This document shows positions 21,126 through 33,056 of a stretch of DNA of 64,000 nucleotides, one piece after another (position 1 is the stretch's first letter; each line of letters opens with the position of its first letter). Source of the DNA: Ligula intestinalis (lineage: Eukaryota > Platyhelminthes > Cestoda > Diphyllobothriidea > Diphyllobothriidae); contig JAYGXS010000009.1 of NCBI GenBank assembly GCA_036362985.1, positions 21,141,481 to 21,205,480 on the forward strand, written 5' to 3'. The position numbers were made by a program, and so were the translations under genes. The notes below the pieces were generated by a model, which saw only the letters and a program-made list of their open reading frames with translations, was not told the origin of the DNA and did no database searches.

Positions 21126-21666
21126 GAAGTGCATTGGCACAGCAGGACATTTCAAAAGAGGTCGTTTGAATAATTCCAGACGAAAATCGAGCTGACGCCG
21201 GTTGTAAAGGAAACATACATGGCTACTCACTACTTCCAAGTAATATAATCATTTACGTACGTATTACTCTTGCCCCTGACTTATTGGCGACGCCAATTAG
21301 TGGTAAATGCTTATTCGTGGACAGGGTGCCGTCCCAGCGCCTACCTTGTTGTGGGACCCACTGTGGATATAGTCGGAGTGGATGTTAGAATTGTTATCGT
21401 TCTTAACACTCAGTCGATACGGGACAGGAGATTTGGGACACAACCTACTGACAAAGGCAGGGGACTGTGAAATGTTAATTCCCCGTTTCCCGTTTCTCTG
21501 TCAGTAGGCCTTCCGAAGTACTATCGTGTTACTGACCACAAGAAAGCTGAAAGCAAGCACCGGGACCATGCACTCGAAGTATTGAAAGGGAGACGTTTTC
21601 AAAAAGGAACAATCTGTAGATAGTATGTGCCAATCGAGGAGAATATAAGAGTTTCAGGCAGCAGGT

Positions 21667-21876
21667 CTGAAGAAGAAGATGCGATCACGGGAACAAGGAC
21701 TTTATTTTCCTGACGTTTCAGATTCCGTCGGGAATCCTTAGTCATAGGTAATCGTAAACAGCTCTGAGACATGCCTGAGACCTGTTTACGATTACCTATG
21801 ACTAAGGATTCCCGACGGAATCCGAAACCTCAGGCAAATAAAACTCTTGTTCCAGTGATCGCATCTTCTTCTTCAG
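21667..21876. mobile_element. Inverted pair of Penelope-type terminal repeats, hammerhead-like
   Basis: Two 95-bp arms (21667-21761, 21782-21876) are close to perfect reverse complements, separated by 20 bp. Each arm read outward contains a short stem I (CCT/AGG), a TGAC-containing core, a hairpin GGATTCC-CGAC-GGAATC, then a GAAAC element and a GTC (left arm) or CTC (right arm). This resembles the minimal type I hammerhead ribozymes known from Penelope-like retroelements. The core is not canonical here (CUGAUGA is altered). Confidence 0.65.
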
Positions 21877-23084
21877 AATCTGTACATAATAAGGAAGTCT
21901 GGTAACATCTTATTTTCTAGGAAATAATTATTAAACATCAAAGATACGATGGTCAGGGAATGTTTAGAGCTTCGTCAGAGTTACTTCAACGGTAGAATTC
22001 TTCCCGTAGCTGGAAATGGAAATTAATATAACACTTAGTCAAAACGTGGTAATTTTTCGTACAGCCACGCTTACAAACCTGTAAATCTGATGTAAAATTG
22101 CAGTTGAAGCATGGTGAGAACAGCTTAGAGAATCAAATAGTTATTTAGCAACACACAAATCCCTGTTAAACTGGTAATTCGGTTATCGCAATGCAAGAGG
22201 ATGTGTGACGAAATGTTTTTTATACGAAGTAGAGTTGGAGAAGCACGAAGGACAAAAAAAACATGCTGCAAACCGCAGTCTGTCTCGTCAGCAACTGTTC
22301 CATTGGTTGTCAGTAATACGGGTCAAATGCATGCTTCTGAGGTAAGATAAGAAAATCCCTTCTCCGGCGCTCTCCAGTAGAATCAGACAAGAATGCTAGC
22401 AGCGCTCAGTCCTAGACAGAGTGAGATTCCACGAGGTTAACTTATTGGCTTCACCTATTCCGTACTTCCTTTTCCGGTGAGTAAGTAAAACAAATAAGCT
22501 TAAACTCGTGCGCTCTGCCGACGACACTTCAAAAGTAGTCCATGATATTGCCAAGTGTGTGACTTCCAGGAAAGTCTTGATCGACTGGACATAGTGGCTC
22601 GCCGTCAGCCCCTGTCCCTTTTTTGCGCAAGTGTATAGTGCCACACTTTTAAACTCTCCCGTCACATGTAAAATGCCTTAAGAAAGTACTCATGTTTTGA
22701 ACTCGAATTCACTTCACCGATGTGCATACAGTTCAAGACCCATATGCAGGCGAGCGTTATGTGGACAGACGTCCGTAAGGTGAATTTCGGGTAAGGTGAA
22801 GTTATAAGGGTCAATTAGATCGTGACCCCGAACGATTTTCACCGCGAGAATTAGAGGTAATAGACGTGCACAGCATCCATTACATTCTTTTCTCTCTCAC
22901 CTACCTGCGTCCGAGAAAAATAAAGTCAAGAAGACCGTAGACAGGACCAGGCGAATGTAGATGCGAGCCTGTACCTACGCGTGACGCAACACGCCCCGTG
23001 TTCGCTATTAGTTATGGCAGCCCAACCCGAATAAAGTATACCATGTCCTCCCCCCGTTGTGTTCAAGCGCAGCCCAGTTAGGGC

Positions 23085-23300
23085 ACACAACCCCGACAAG
23101 TTACAGGCCGACCGTCTAGTTCGACTATGTTCACCGTGTGATTCGCAACAGGGTGCTGCAGAGCCGGTGGCTTGCAGTTGGATTAGTTAAATGTGATAGT
23201 AGACTTGCATTGCACCCAGTGTGCTCTCTCCCTGTTACGGAGTCGGACGCAGACGGTGGACAAAGCAGAAACCGCACATAAGCGTACTAGGACGCTTCTC
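23085..23300 (+). repeat. Dispersed repeat family F copy
   Basis: Degenerate head at 23100-23160, then AGTAGACTTGCATTGCACCC and GTGCTCTCTCCC. A tail-like block of another F copy (TGTTCGCTATTAGTTATGGC, CAACCCGAATAAAG) lies at 22990-23080, so two copies abut. Confidence 0.55.
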
Positions 23301-23407
23301 GGTCCACAACAAACACCTGACCAGGGCAGCAAAAGGACGGAAATGGGGGCATGGATCGCAGCTCACACAACCTGGTTTTCCATACCACACACCCCATTGA
23401 CCTGAAA

Positions 23408-23478
23408 AACGACAGTTCAACCCTCGATTTCGACGAGGTCTACCGCCTGCTCAACAGCCGGTTGGTGCGTAAACGGTG
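23408..23478 (+). repeat. Family F copy, 5' part (split by LTR element)
   Basis: Head module CGACAGTTCAACCCTCGATT to GGTTGGTGCGTAAACGGTG. The copy continues after the LTR element at 24843 with GGTGACTTGCACTGG, AGTAGACTTGCGATACCTC and GATGTCAAGATAAAGTCAAG. Confidence 0.7.
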
Positions 23479-24842
23479 TGTAGCGGGTCGTGCCTGGCTG
23501 ACTAGCTCGCGTCGAAGTTCAGTTTCCAAAACGCTCACCGATATGCTTTCTCGACGTCTCGATCAGCCAATCATAGTTCTCACATCTATGAGGCGACGAA
23601 TGAGGAGCTTGCACGCGTGCCCGACGCAAGTTGCCTCTCTGCCCAAAATCTCCAGGCCGATCTAGCCAATGAAAGATCTCCCTCTCTCTGCCTTCTGGCC
23701 CGACTTCTCTGAGACCTCACTTGGGCCCGGTCAACCTACTGATCGGACGTATCTCTCCCAAGTCAATCTATTCTCCTCTTCCGTTGGGTACACAATAAAC
23801 TCTTCCATCTTCTCTGACCTTTAAAGACTTCTCTCCTCAGCACTAAGTAGCCATGGTCTGAAGATCGCAGTTGCACGGTAAGACTCACTTAACCCCCTGC
23901 GATATTGGTGACATTCCGACGTGAAATGAATACTAAACTTCTGATGTGGCCTGCCGTCCCTGCGTAGCTGCTGACTTCTCGACTATCCCAGCGTATTTGG
24001 TTATTTTCCTGCGCATTTGGCGATTTACGGACGTGTCCCTACGTATTTGGGGATTGGCATTCGCGACTCACTGCCGATAACCCATTCAGTCTAGGCCATG
24101 GTTACTTACCAATCCAACAGAGATGTCCCCTTATGAGTGCCAGCACCCAGATCTCCTTCCAAATTTCCAACCTTCCTTCTACTGCCAACGGTTTTTCTGG
24201 TTCAACTTATACTGATACGGCATACTGATTTGCTGTTGACGTTTTACTGGACCAGCGGTTTTCTTCAGTCGTCCCTGCATCCTGGCTCATTCCAGCCACA
24301 GCCGCCCACGCTGTCTTGCAACCTCACCTTGTTACGTATCTCTCACACCTAACTTAACTATTCTTTCTCCACTCGGATTCTTTCAGTTGTCTCGTTATGG
24401 TCTCCGGGGAAAGTACTGCAGCGGGTCGTGCCTGCCTGACTAGCTCGCGTCGAAGTGCACTTTCCCAAACGCTCACCGATGTGCTTTCTCGACGTCTCGA
24501 TCAGCCAATCATAGTTCTCGCATCTATGAGGCGACGAATGAGGAGCTTGCACGCGTGCCCAACGCAAGTTGCCTCTCTGCCCAAAATCTCCAGGCCGATC
24601 TACTCAATGAAAGATCTCCCTCTCTCTGTCTTCTGGCCCGACTACTCTAAGACCTCACTTGGGCCCGGTCAACCTACTGATCGGACGTATCTCTCCCAAG
24701 TCGATCTATTCTCCTCTTCCGTTGGGTACACAATAAACTCTTCCATCTACTCTGGCCTTTAAAGACTTATCTCATCAGCACTAAGTAGCCATGGTCTGAA
24801 GATCGCAGTTGCATGGTAAGACTCACTTAACCTTCTGCGATA
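23479..24842 (+). mobile_element. Short non-coding LTR retrotransposon (TRIM-like)
   Basis: Two near-identical direct repeats of 426 bp (23479-23904 and 24417-24842) flank a 512-bp centre with no gag or pol. Each begins TG(T/C)AGCGGGTCG, contains a CACAATAAAC poly(A)-like signal and ends CTGCGATA. The centre starts TTGGTGACATTCCGACGTG, a plausible primer-binding site, and ends with a purine tract CGGGGAAAG just before the second LTR. A 4-bp duplication GGTG flanks the whole (23475-23478, 24843-24846). The host site is a family F repeat, whose other copies read GACGGTGACTTGC without the insert. The few LTR differences imply a young insertion. Confidence 0.8.
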
Positions 24843-24960
24843 GGTGACTTGCACTGGATCAGAACGAGAGTAGACTTGCGATACCTCTACCTCACTCTCT
24901 TCTCACTCCCCCATCTGGGTCCGATGTCAAGATAAAGTCAAGAAGACAGGAGATGGAAGA
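24843..24960 (+). repeat. Family F copy, 3' part after LTR element
   Basis: Continuation of the F copy that starts at 23408. Ends in AAGTCAAGAAGACAGGAGATG, then meets a Penelope-type terminal repeat. Confidence 0.65.
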
Positions 24961-24984
24961 GGGCAACCTGACAAATACTAACTT

Positions 24985-25130
24985 ACTCACCAGTACAAGC
25001 GAAAAGGCGAGTCCCAGGTAGTAATTTAGAAGTGTAGCGTATCTGCCACTCTCTCTGATGATGCCGCCTCGAAGGAATCCAAAACGTTAGGCGAATAAAG
25101 TCCTTATACAAGCAATCACAGCTGCTGCCC
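24985..25130 (+). mobile_element. Penelope-type terminal repeat with CTGATGA core
   Basis: Contains CTGATGA (25055-25061), a short hairpin-like region and AAAACGTTAGGCGAATAAAG, parallel to the GAAACGTCAGGC of the other copies. It also carries GCGAGTCCCAGGTAGTAATT, inverted in the 39.8 kb copy. It keeps the hammerhead-like CUGAUGA but has lost the GAAA. Confidence 0.5.
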
Positions 25131-27412
25131 TTCACTGACTTACTGTAATGCAAATGTGATGGTGAGGAGACAGCGACTGGCCTCAAAACAAGAATGAAGC
25201 TCTTAGTGTTATTTATAAAAGGCATGAAAACATTCCTGTGTTACTGCCTGCTAATTATTCAGAAAGACAAGAAATGAGGAGCGCGAACTTTAAGCCGATT
25301 GCTCCAACTACTTCCTGTGAGCAAAATATATCATGAAAAAAGAACGATAAAGCAGCAGCAACAGGGACTTCAGATGACCGAATGGGAATGCGAAGAAAGC
25401 GGGGTGGTAAGAGTGGAAGACAGTTTCCAATACAAGCAAACATGCGACTCCTAGAAAGTAATTGAGATACTATGTTTATTTGCCTTCTATTTCTGATAGA
25501 CAGTGTTAGTTCCGGCTGAACAAGTTTGGAATTCTTTACACCTTCTCCTACGAGACTTCCGATCGACCTACAAAATGATTGTTCACGCTCTTCCGAAGGC
25601 TGTCCCCCTGCTCCCTAGAACGCCGGCCGCTCTCCTTAACTCAAATGCACATGAGTGAATACTGCCCCCTCCCCGGTCTCAGCCCTTTGCTCACATTTTC
25701 ACATTGCATTTTCACATTTCGACCACCGTGACGGGGCCCGGCGATGGCGAGCCAGCTGTCCGTTCTCCCTCCCCTTTTTTGACCCAGCAACCGCGCTACT
25801 ACGGTAACCACTCTTCAAGTCACCCCACCACAAACACTGACTTCAAACCCTTACAACCCCCCCCCACTTGCCGCAACAGTATTTTCTATGTTCACGTCCA
25901 CCACCACCCCCTTTGGGGCTGGTGCATTCAGACGAATTGGAGCCCACAGGAACTGCCTCCTGGAATCTTATAAAATCAGACCCACGCCCCCTTGACCGAC
26001 TCCCTTTGCTCTTGACTTGGATTATCCATTGTTAATGTTGGTATATTTATATGTTACTATCTCTCTTAATAGTACTGTACCACCTTGATAGTTGTTATCA
26101 CTGGTTTTTTTTGCTGGATACAGTCGGAGAAGGCAAAGGACGAAACAGACAGTTTGTCAACTGAGATCCGTCCAGAAAAAGGAGAAAACTAAACACAAGC
26201 TCCAGAGCTATCGTCAAATGAAATGAGGGATAAACAAGCTATGATGCTTCACTTCACTTCCCTCGGGGAAGACAGAGTAAAAATGCACGTCTTAATCTGC
26301 AGGCAAAATGACTCACCTAAATTCTGCTGAAAATTTCCCAATTTAATTCTACCCCCAGAAACCTCCGCTTTTAAATACCATTCTGTCTGACTGGTTGGCC
26401 TTCAGAATTGACAGGCTCTTGTAACAAAACGGTTTCCATGACTGAAGGTAAAACAGCTGCTTGAAGTGCGTTGGATGCGTCTGCATAATAGGCTATTCAG
26501 ACGTAGGCATGGCAACCAAAGAGAGACATGTGAGCAGGTTGACGTTCACTCCCGAACGAGTTGAAACAAAATGCGAAGAGGAAAGTCGCTATGCTAGAGG
26601 ACTACAAAGCCCAAATTAAAACAAACATTACCTCGGGTGGTACTATTCTGATGAATAAGCTTGAGATATTGCCTTAGCGGTCTACGTGCAAATCATGCCC
26701 CACAGGCACTCGAGAACACATGCAAGATATAGTTTTAGCAAGTAGTTCGTGACAATTAGACAAAGCTTTGCTGGACCTTTACGCGTATAAATATCACCGC
26801 CTTAACTGGGATGCTAAGAAGCAATATATTGGTTGGAGAGTTTTGGTACGGTCGTGGGTGTGTTATAATTTTGCCACATGCCTGTCCACCAAGGACCCGA
26901 TTGAATCCCCACCGAGGACAGAAGAAGAGAAGTCTATTTGTGTACTATTAGATCGTATTTGACGCCACAGAGAAACAACTGTTTGTACAAGATCGGACAG
27001 AAATCGTGCCAATCCGACAGTGTCCTTCCGGAGTTAGTATCTTGACTGACCTTTGGGCTCATCCAAATGGCTGGCTAGAGCACAGGTTCTGTCGGCAACC
27101 TGCGCGATATCACCACGCGTACAGCCTATGGGTGGATCGATAGTGCGTCGTAGGAACGAGTCGTCGGGGCGACGTGTGAGCTGGGTTTTAAGATCTGAAC
27201 CACGGGTTCACCTGCAACGGAGCCCTTTGCGACTAAGCAGGAGAACAAGGCTGTAAGTATGGATGAGGGCCACTTTCGCCCCAAACGCAAAACGAATCTG
27301 GACGTAGTAATAGTGCTGAAAATTCGATTCCCATGTGGTAAATCAGAAGAAACAGGCACGTACATCGGGAGAGGTTTACTGTAAGCCTTACATTTATAAG
27401 TAGTTGTCTCGT

Positions 27413-27724
27413 TTACCCATCTTCAGATAATGGACACTCTGGCTCATGGTCCTCGTCTTTATGCTGCCCTTTCTTTCGTGTGCGCTTTCTACCAAACATG
27501 GCTGAGTCACTGTGTGTCTCTCGCACCTTGCCGTCAGCCTCCTCGTCCACCCTGTCCGTCATTGTGTCGTGTGTGTTGGTTTCGCCATCATTTGCGTTCG
27601 TTCCGTCGTTCCCCGTCGCACCCCGAGTTGTTTCCGGCATATGCACGTTGTTCGTGGTGCTCGTTGACGGGCCCGGTTTTTCCATGCCGTGTCTGTCCCC
27701 AGATAAGACTCTGGACGTAAACAC
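27413..27724 (-). CDS. Hydrophilic open frame, function unknown
   Basis: 104 residues, rich in Asp, Glu, Lys, Arg and Thr, with basic patch GRKRTRKKGQHKDED near the end and a Thr/Asn-rich middle. I recognise no family. No neighbouring exon or splice context supports it. It could be an orphan exon, part of a transposon, or chance. Confidence 0.18.
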   Translation of the reverse strand: MFTSRVLSGDRHGMEKPGPSTSTTNNVHMPETTRGATGNDGTNANDGETNTHDTMTDRVDEEADGKVRETHSDSAMFGRKRTRKKGQHKDEDHEPECPLSEDG

Positions 27725-27984
27725 GTAAACTGGTTAACGTATACACTAGTCGCACTGCATACACTGAGGCGAAGGAGGACTATTTTCAGGCGAAGGATGC
27801 AATTCGGACTGCCAAAGCACCACAAGCTCAGAATATTGGCGCTGCTGAGGTGTACCTACCTCGGTTGCGGAAGAAAAGGCAGGCTTCAAGTCCTCAACTC
27901 AGGCCGGTTTGCATGGGCCCGTACCGAAAATGTGTCTCTTAGCTTTCGTCATCTGTCAGAAAGATAGAGAATCCCTTTCGGTGC

Positions 27985-28085
27985 CTCAGGGATTGCGAAA
28001 ACCTGGAGTTGAGTATGGCTGGTTCATAAGGACTAATAGGCCAAAAAATTGCCATTCCAGTCTTCTTTGCCTTTTCGGTAATGCC
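27985..28085 (+). repeat. SINE fragment
   Basis: Carries GAGTTGAGTATGGCTGGTTC, AATAGGCC and GCCATTCCAGTCT, matching the SINE body without its tRNA-like head. Confidence 0.5.
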
Positions 28086-28829
28086 TTTCTGCCTGTGATA
28101 CTGGATTTTTGCAAAATTTCGTGTTCAAAGGCTGAAATATTGTTTTCCCGGAATAAATGTGAACAAGGCAGTGGTGACAAAATAGGTAACATTTAAATAC
28201 TGTGTGACCTTTTAGTCAATTGAGTACGATCATTGTCTATGAGTAAGAAAAGATAAACTGCCAGATTAAAGATCGATTAAGGGGGATGAAAGGGGAACGC
28301 TGAATGTAACATAAACTACTGGTCTACTATGCGGATGCGCATGACGATGGTAGGGGGAGAAACGCATCCTAAAACTGCGACACGCGGGTCAGAAGACAGG
28401 AGGGAATGGGTTACGCCCACCATCGAGTTGACCACGTGATCCAACTGCTTGTAAAATTATTTTTTCTCCCTATTGCAGGGGCCTCTGCAAAGTGCAGGAG
28501 ACGCTCTGTCGTCAACCGAAGTACGGCCTAAAATGCAGTAACTACTTTTATCGTATGATCATTATCCCGTAAGCGCTTCGTAATGAAACTTGTAGGTACT
28601 GCATTTTTCAATCTTACCAGTCGTTCCGCTAAGTTAACTCACGTTAAAATTTTCTACCAACTGATGAGCGCCTGTCCACCTGGCTGGCTCCACTTCACAC
28701 AAAACCCATTCCGCAGGCAAGAGGGAACACCATTTAGCGTAATGTCTCGGCGTGCACAACTCAGCCTTTGTACTGCTTATTTTTTTCGGCAGTAAACTTC
28801 TGTCCACCAACAAAGCGTTGCTTGACTTG

Positions 28830-29620
28830 TGATTTTGGGGAACCTTCTGTTTGTTGACATCACAACTTACTACAGTTCCAAGAGGCGAACCCATGACAAA
28901 GCCGTATATTTATCGATGTAGTTTATTGTCAAAAAGGACCTGAACTATAAGATTGCACCCTGGTAATAGTTTTTTTCGTGAATTTGTTGGCATTCCTATT
29001 TCCATCTGATTTTTCAATAAGAATTCACAAGTGTCATCGGCTGTCCCTGCGACCGAGACACATGGGAACAACGATGACACATCTAGCGAGAAAATCATAA
29101 TGTTATTGAAGTTCATATCTTTGATGTAGTCGACAAATTCGCGCATATTTCGATAGCTATGGGGTGTCAGTGGTGTTACTGTAGAGGTTTAAGTTTATCT
29201 GTTAACCATTTCGCTACTGAATGATATAACGAGTTGTGCATATCCAAAATCAGACAAACTGACAGGCCAGTCTTGTGGATATTCGATATACTATACAACC
29301 GCTGGATGTGAGTACCTACTGGTCGGAGCTTATGGGCGATTATGAAATCTACCGCCTAGAGTCTTATTAAGCAGTCAGTCAGCTGTACCTCTACTACATC
29401 CGTGTAATATTTTTCTTTTTGCTTTCTTAGATTTCATCTGGTCCCATAGTATGGCCTCTATCCTGGTTACACAGTCCAATCGATTCGGCAAGATTGTGAG
29501 TTTGGTTGTAGAAGTTTTCAAACTGTGTTTCTAACCATAAATAGTTCGTTTTTCGACCAAGCATGCAGAATTGAATACCCAGGGATAATGCTGTAAGCAA
29601 AGTTTTTTCAATAGTCATAG
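28830..29620 (-). pseudogene. Penelope-like element reverse transcriptase, broken
   Basis: Minus-strand pieces in order: LETQFENFYNQTHNL (29.5 kb), KLRPVGTHIQRLYSISNIHK (29.33 kb), SLDVSSLFPCVSV with a motif-A Asp (29.1 kb), EFLLKNQMEIGMPTN, and MGSPLGTVV (28.89 kb). These are conserved Penelope-like landmarks (RPxG..RLYGLPKIHK, DVxSLFTNVP, GVAMGSPLG). Frameshifts and stops separate them, and the YxDD region and endonuclease are absent here. Dead copy. Confidence 0.85.
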
Positions 29621-30009
29621 AGGAAAGTTTGTGCGCGCATCGATCTCTACGTTTGCGGGCTGTGGTTAAATTTCATGCACCCGTTGAAGGACGTTAGTAC
29701 CCCTGTTAGGTCTATTACCGATATGGTTGGCTGACAACGACTGAGGAGTCAGACATAGCCATCCCAACCTCTCCAATTTGACAAAAATTGTTCGGCAAGA
29801 CTTCTCGACTGCGGTCCGCGGTTCAGTGGTGGGTCAACAGAGGCTGCGTAATATACATTCAGCATTGCTTTCAGCCCTGACAAATCACGATCCTAGTGGT
29901 AATGGCCTCTAACGTGGTGTGTTTGAAAACAGCCAGAGAAGAGCCACTCCTTCGCATACTAGAAGCAAAACAATTTAGCCCGCCAGATTAAAGCAATGAG
30001 GCAAACGTA

Positions 30010-30552
30010 GCTTATACAGGTCCACTCATATGCCCCTAGTCCCAGCAACTTTTCCTGAAAAAACGGCGCTTATAGAGTTAGGGGGTGGTGAAATATGATA
30101 GGCCGAGAAGGAAATTTTCAGAAGTAAGTGTAAGGAGAAAAAAATGTTGTCAAAATTACTTCCCGTGGCCGCTGGGAGTAAGTTATTCCGCATGCAAATT
30201 GAATGTGTGCGCGGCGCTTCGCGCCGTGAGCTATACTCATCTAAATCCAGAACAGTAAGTTTAAGTAGCTGACCTCCTGACCACCATGTCAACTTTTCGG
30301 GAAATTCAAGAAACCTACAATTTGTTAATTGAATTCTTCCGCAACAAGTTAAACGATAATACAGATTAGGAAAATCTACCGATATAAATCAATAACACTT
30401 CTAAATACAGTAAAATAAAAATGCATTTCGCATTTATTAAAGTATATTCTACTGCCTGTCCTAATTTCCCACCCATAAAACTTTATAACCACCGTTTTCG
30501 TAGGAAAACATGCTGGGAGTAGGGATTGACGTTTGGACCTACATAAGCTTCA
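30010..30552 (+). mobile_element. Foldback MITE copy 2
   Basis: Starts AGCTTATACAGGTCCACTC and ends GGACCTACATAAGCT, its inverted partner. Terminal inverted repeats extend about 100 bp with gaps and include the AAAACGG(T/C)G block and its complement CACCGTTTTCG. No coding capacity. Confidence 0.85.
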
Positions 30553-31544
30553 GTTGTTAGCAATGGAAACGGCAACTGAACAACGATGGCAGTAAATGCA
30601 CATTGGCAAGACTCAACAAGCGGTCTGCCAGTCCGGCGATCACGGAGTAAAAATCCGAGAAGGCTTGGCCGTGGAGCATGTCGAGTTGGTTTCACTTATA
30701 TCGAGACATTTAGCACAATCAACCGCTAAGGGTCCAGCTGAGTACCTGATGGAGCTTATCAACTTTTTTTGTCACAGTCTCTGGTAGTCATTTACATTCC
30801 ACATCTCAGCAGGGAACTTTTCAATAGCTGCCAGCTGATTGCAAACGGCATCAATATACCAGACTGGACATGCAACCATTTCCCCACCAGAAAGGTCTTG
30901 TGTGTGTGTTCAATAACCTAGTAGACAATTTTATCTGGTGGCGACTGCTCTGAAATTTAAATAGCAAAAGATTGACTCAGCAGCAATTGTACGTACGACA
31001 CCCTCGCGAATTTGACTAAAACACTACAGTAGCCAAAGGGCTTACATGCAGTCCTCAAATCTCCAAGACGACTTCTCTTCACCTTCGTGCATTTGAATCA
31101 ATACCGGAGGAGGCCCTAGTTCGGTAGGCACGACAGAAGAATAACCCCGCCCCCCGCCACTTGTCCTAACGCAAGCGGAGTCTTGCTAAATTACAGGGGA
31201 ATTAGGACGAAGATTTGGATAGGGTTTGAACCTAGGAAAAGGTAAAATCTTCCTGCAGTTTGACGCAAAGCAGCCGACAGTGACGGAACTCTCATACATC
31301 CGTGTCTGACCATTTGGGTCCAAACTAAAGCTGCAGGGCCCAGTGGTTACGGCTAAGTGGGGCGGTCGCATATTCTGATGTGAAATTGTGCAGCCTGTGG
31401 GAAAGATGTAAAGGGCACCTCCTCCTCCTTGCGGGAAGTGGAACCTGCGAGACCTTCTCGGACCGAACGTTTTCCCACGCAAGACGAAGAAAAATCTGCA
31501 AAAGTGAGCGATTGTCACGCATTTAGCTGAGGCCGGGTTTTATA

Positions 31545-31870
31545 ACCGAGTGTGTTCCTGTGTCAACACCGATTATGCCGCCCATTTACGCATTCGGAAG
31601 AGATGGCAGAACAGTATAGCAGATAGTACTTTACTGTCAGTTGTAGTAAGACATCGGCTCTGTTTCTTGTGTGTCCAGCAGGTTGTCTTCTGTGGTCGGT
31701 CGCGTTTCAGCAGCGTCTCCAGCACCAGAGTGTCCGCCTTCAGCGGTGGCAGCATATATAAGGGCCAGTAGTCATTGTACCTTATTGGCTCTCCACAGGC
31801 AGCCATCATGCCTCCAGCCATCGTGTCCTCAGGTGACCATTCGCGCCCTCGTTGACGCAAGTACGCGTAT
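31545..31870 (-). mobile_element. LTR-like repeat R2, copy in minus orientation
   Basis: Matches the 41075-41400 repeat in reverse: ACCGAGTGTGTTCCTGTGTC, AGTACTTTACTGTCAGTTG, TTCTGTGGTCGGTCGCGT, CATATATAAGGGCCAG, TATTGGCTCTCC. Read on the minus strand it has a CCAAT box followed by a TATA-like motif, as LTR promoters do. Confidence 0.65.
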
Positions 31871-32174
31871 GCGTCTTTTCGTGGCCCATGTCATGCGCGA
31901 CCTCAGAACCTGGTCAGCAGCAGCCTCGCGTGTTCCGTCTTTGTTACCCTCCCTCGAGGACGGCGCGAGCTTTGAGACCCTCAATGTGGTCTGCTGGACA
32001 CCAACCATAGAACTGCCACCATGTCAGATACTAGAAGCCGTGGCCCATCCACCCTTACGATACTTTTCTAATTTTGGCATATTTAAGGACGTCAACTGAC
32101 CGTGTTTAATATTTATAACTGTTGATCGGCGAAACACATACACTTAATCATATTCCCGATCTCAACCTACAAAG

Positions 32175-32345
32175 CAAGGAACCCGTGGACTAGAGGTAGA
32201 GTATTAAACTCAATGACCCAAGGGTCCCGGGTTCAAATCTCGGGGATTCTACCCCTCGAGTTTGGGTATGAATGGCTGATGACGGCTAATAAACCTGAAA
32301 TGGCCATTCCGGTCTCCCTTTGCTTTGTAGGATCCACTTCATCTA
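32175..32345 (+). repeat. tRNA-derived SINE copy 2
   Basis: GTGGACTAGAGGTAGAGT box A region, box B GGTTCAAATCT (32229-32240), and body GGCTGATGACGGCTAATAA and AATGGCCATTCCGGTC. Lies downstream of the JIP scaffold 3' end. Confidence 0.75.
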
Positions 32346-32584
32346 GAACTGTCTACTAATTTTACTCAAACAGGCGTGTCTGGGGCAGGTTTGTGAGGTT
32401 GTGAGATAGTCAAGGACGTATAGTACAAAAATTGTCGGTCAGCAAACTGTGGAGTCCCGACCGCGGAGGAGGTTTGCGATTCATTCTTTCTGCCAAGACG
32501 GAGCACAATTTACTGACCAACAGACCGTTCACAGGACGAGAGAATTCTTCAAGTGCGTGTGTGCGTGGTGTGACGGTGGGTGCA

Positions 32585-32590
32585 TTTATT
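32585..32590 (-). terminator. Candidate poly(A) signal of the JIP scaffold gene
   Basis: AATAAA on the minus strand, about 285 nt after the stop codon. It is the first such hexamer I see downstream. The 3' UTR before it is C-rich on the mRNA strand (G-runs on the plus strand at 32750-32790). Confidence 0.5.
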
Positions 32591-32871
32591 TGGCATGATA
32601 AGGCAGGGCGGGACGGGGCGGAGCGCATGGGATAGTACAAAAAATACTCAATACAAAGAAATCACTACTCAGTAAGCAAATCAAAATCACAGTGCAGGTA
32701 ATGCAGGAAGGGCAACGAGGACGGTCACTGATTTTGGGGGAAGTCGGAAGCGGGGCGGGGAGGGGGGAGAGGCGAACGCGAGGGACCCTTCGGAAGTGTC
32801 CCCTCCCCACTGTGCGTTCAAGGCAGGAGCATCAGATGCTCTGGGGGGTACAGCTGGCCAGTGCTCGGTTT

Positions 32872-33056
32872 CTATCGGCTACTTTGAGTGGAGGTGCGAG
32901 GGGCCAGTTGATGCTGGTCGCGACGGGGGATAGACCAGGCCACCAGATGTCCAACCGAGTCGGAGGTGGCCTTCGGCGGCGGCGTCGTCGCCCCGTTGCG
33001 CTGCATACCTTCACTACTGCCAGCTGCAGCAGAGGACGTCTTGCAATTTGATTGGG
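32872..33056 (-). CDS. JIP scaffold terminal exon with stop
   Basis: Encodes a Ser/Ala/Pro-rich stretch, then SDSVGHLVAWSIPRRDQ and a short polar tail to TAG at 32874-32872. SVGHLVAWSI corresponds to SHIIVWQVSY, the last strand of JIP3. Acceptor is CATTTTAG; phase matches exon g. Confidence 0.88.
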
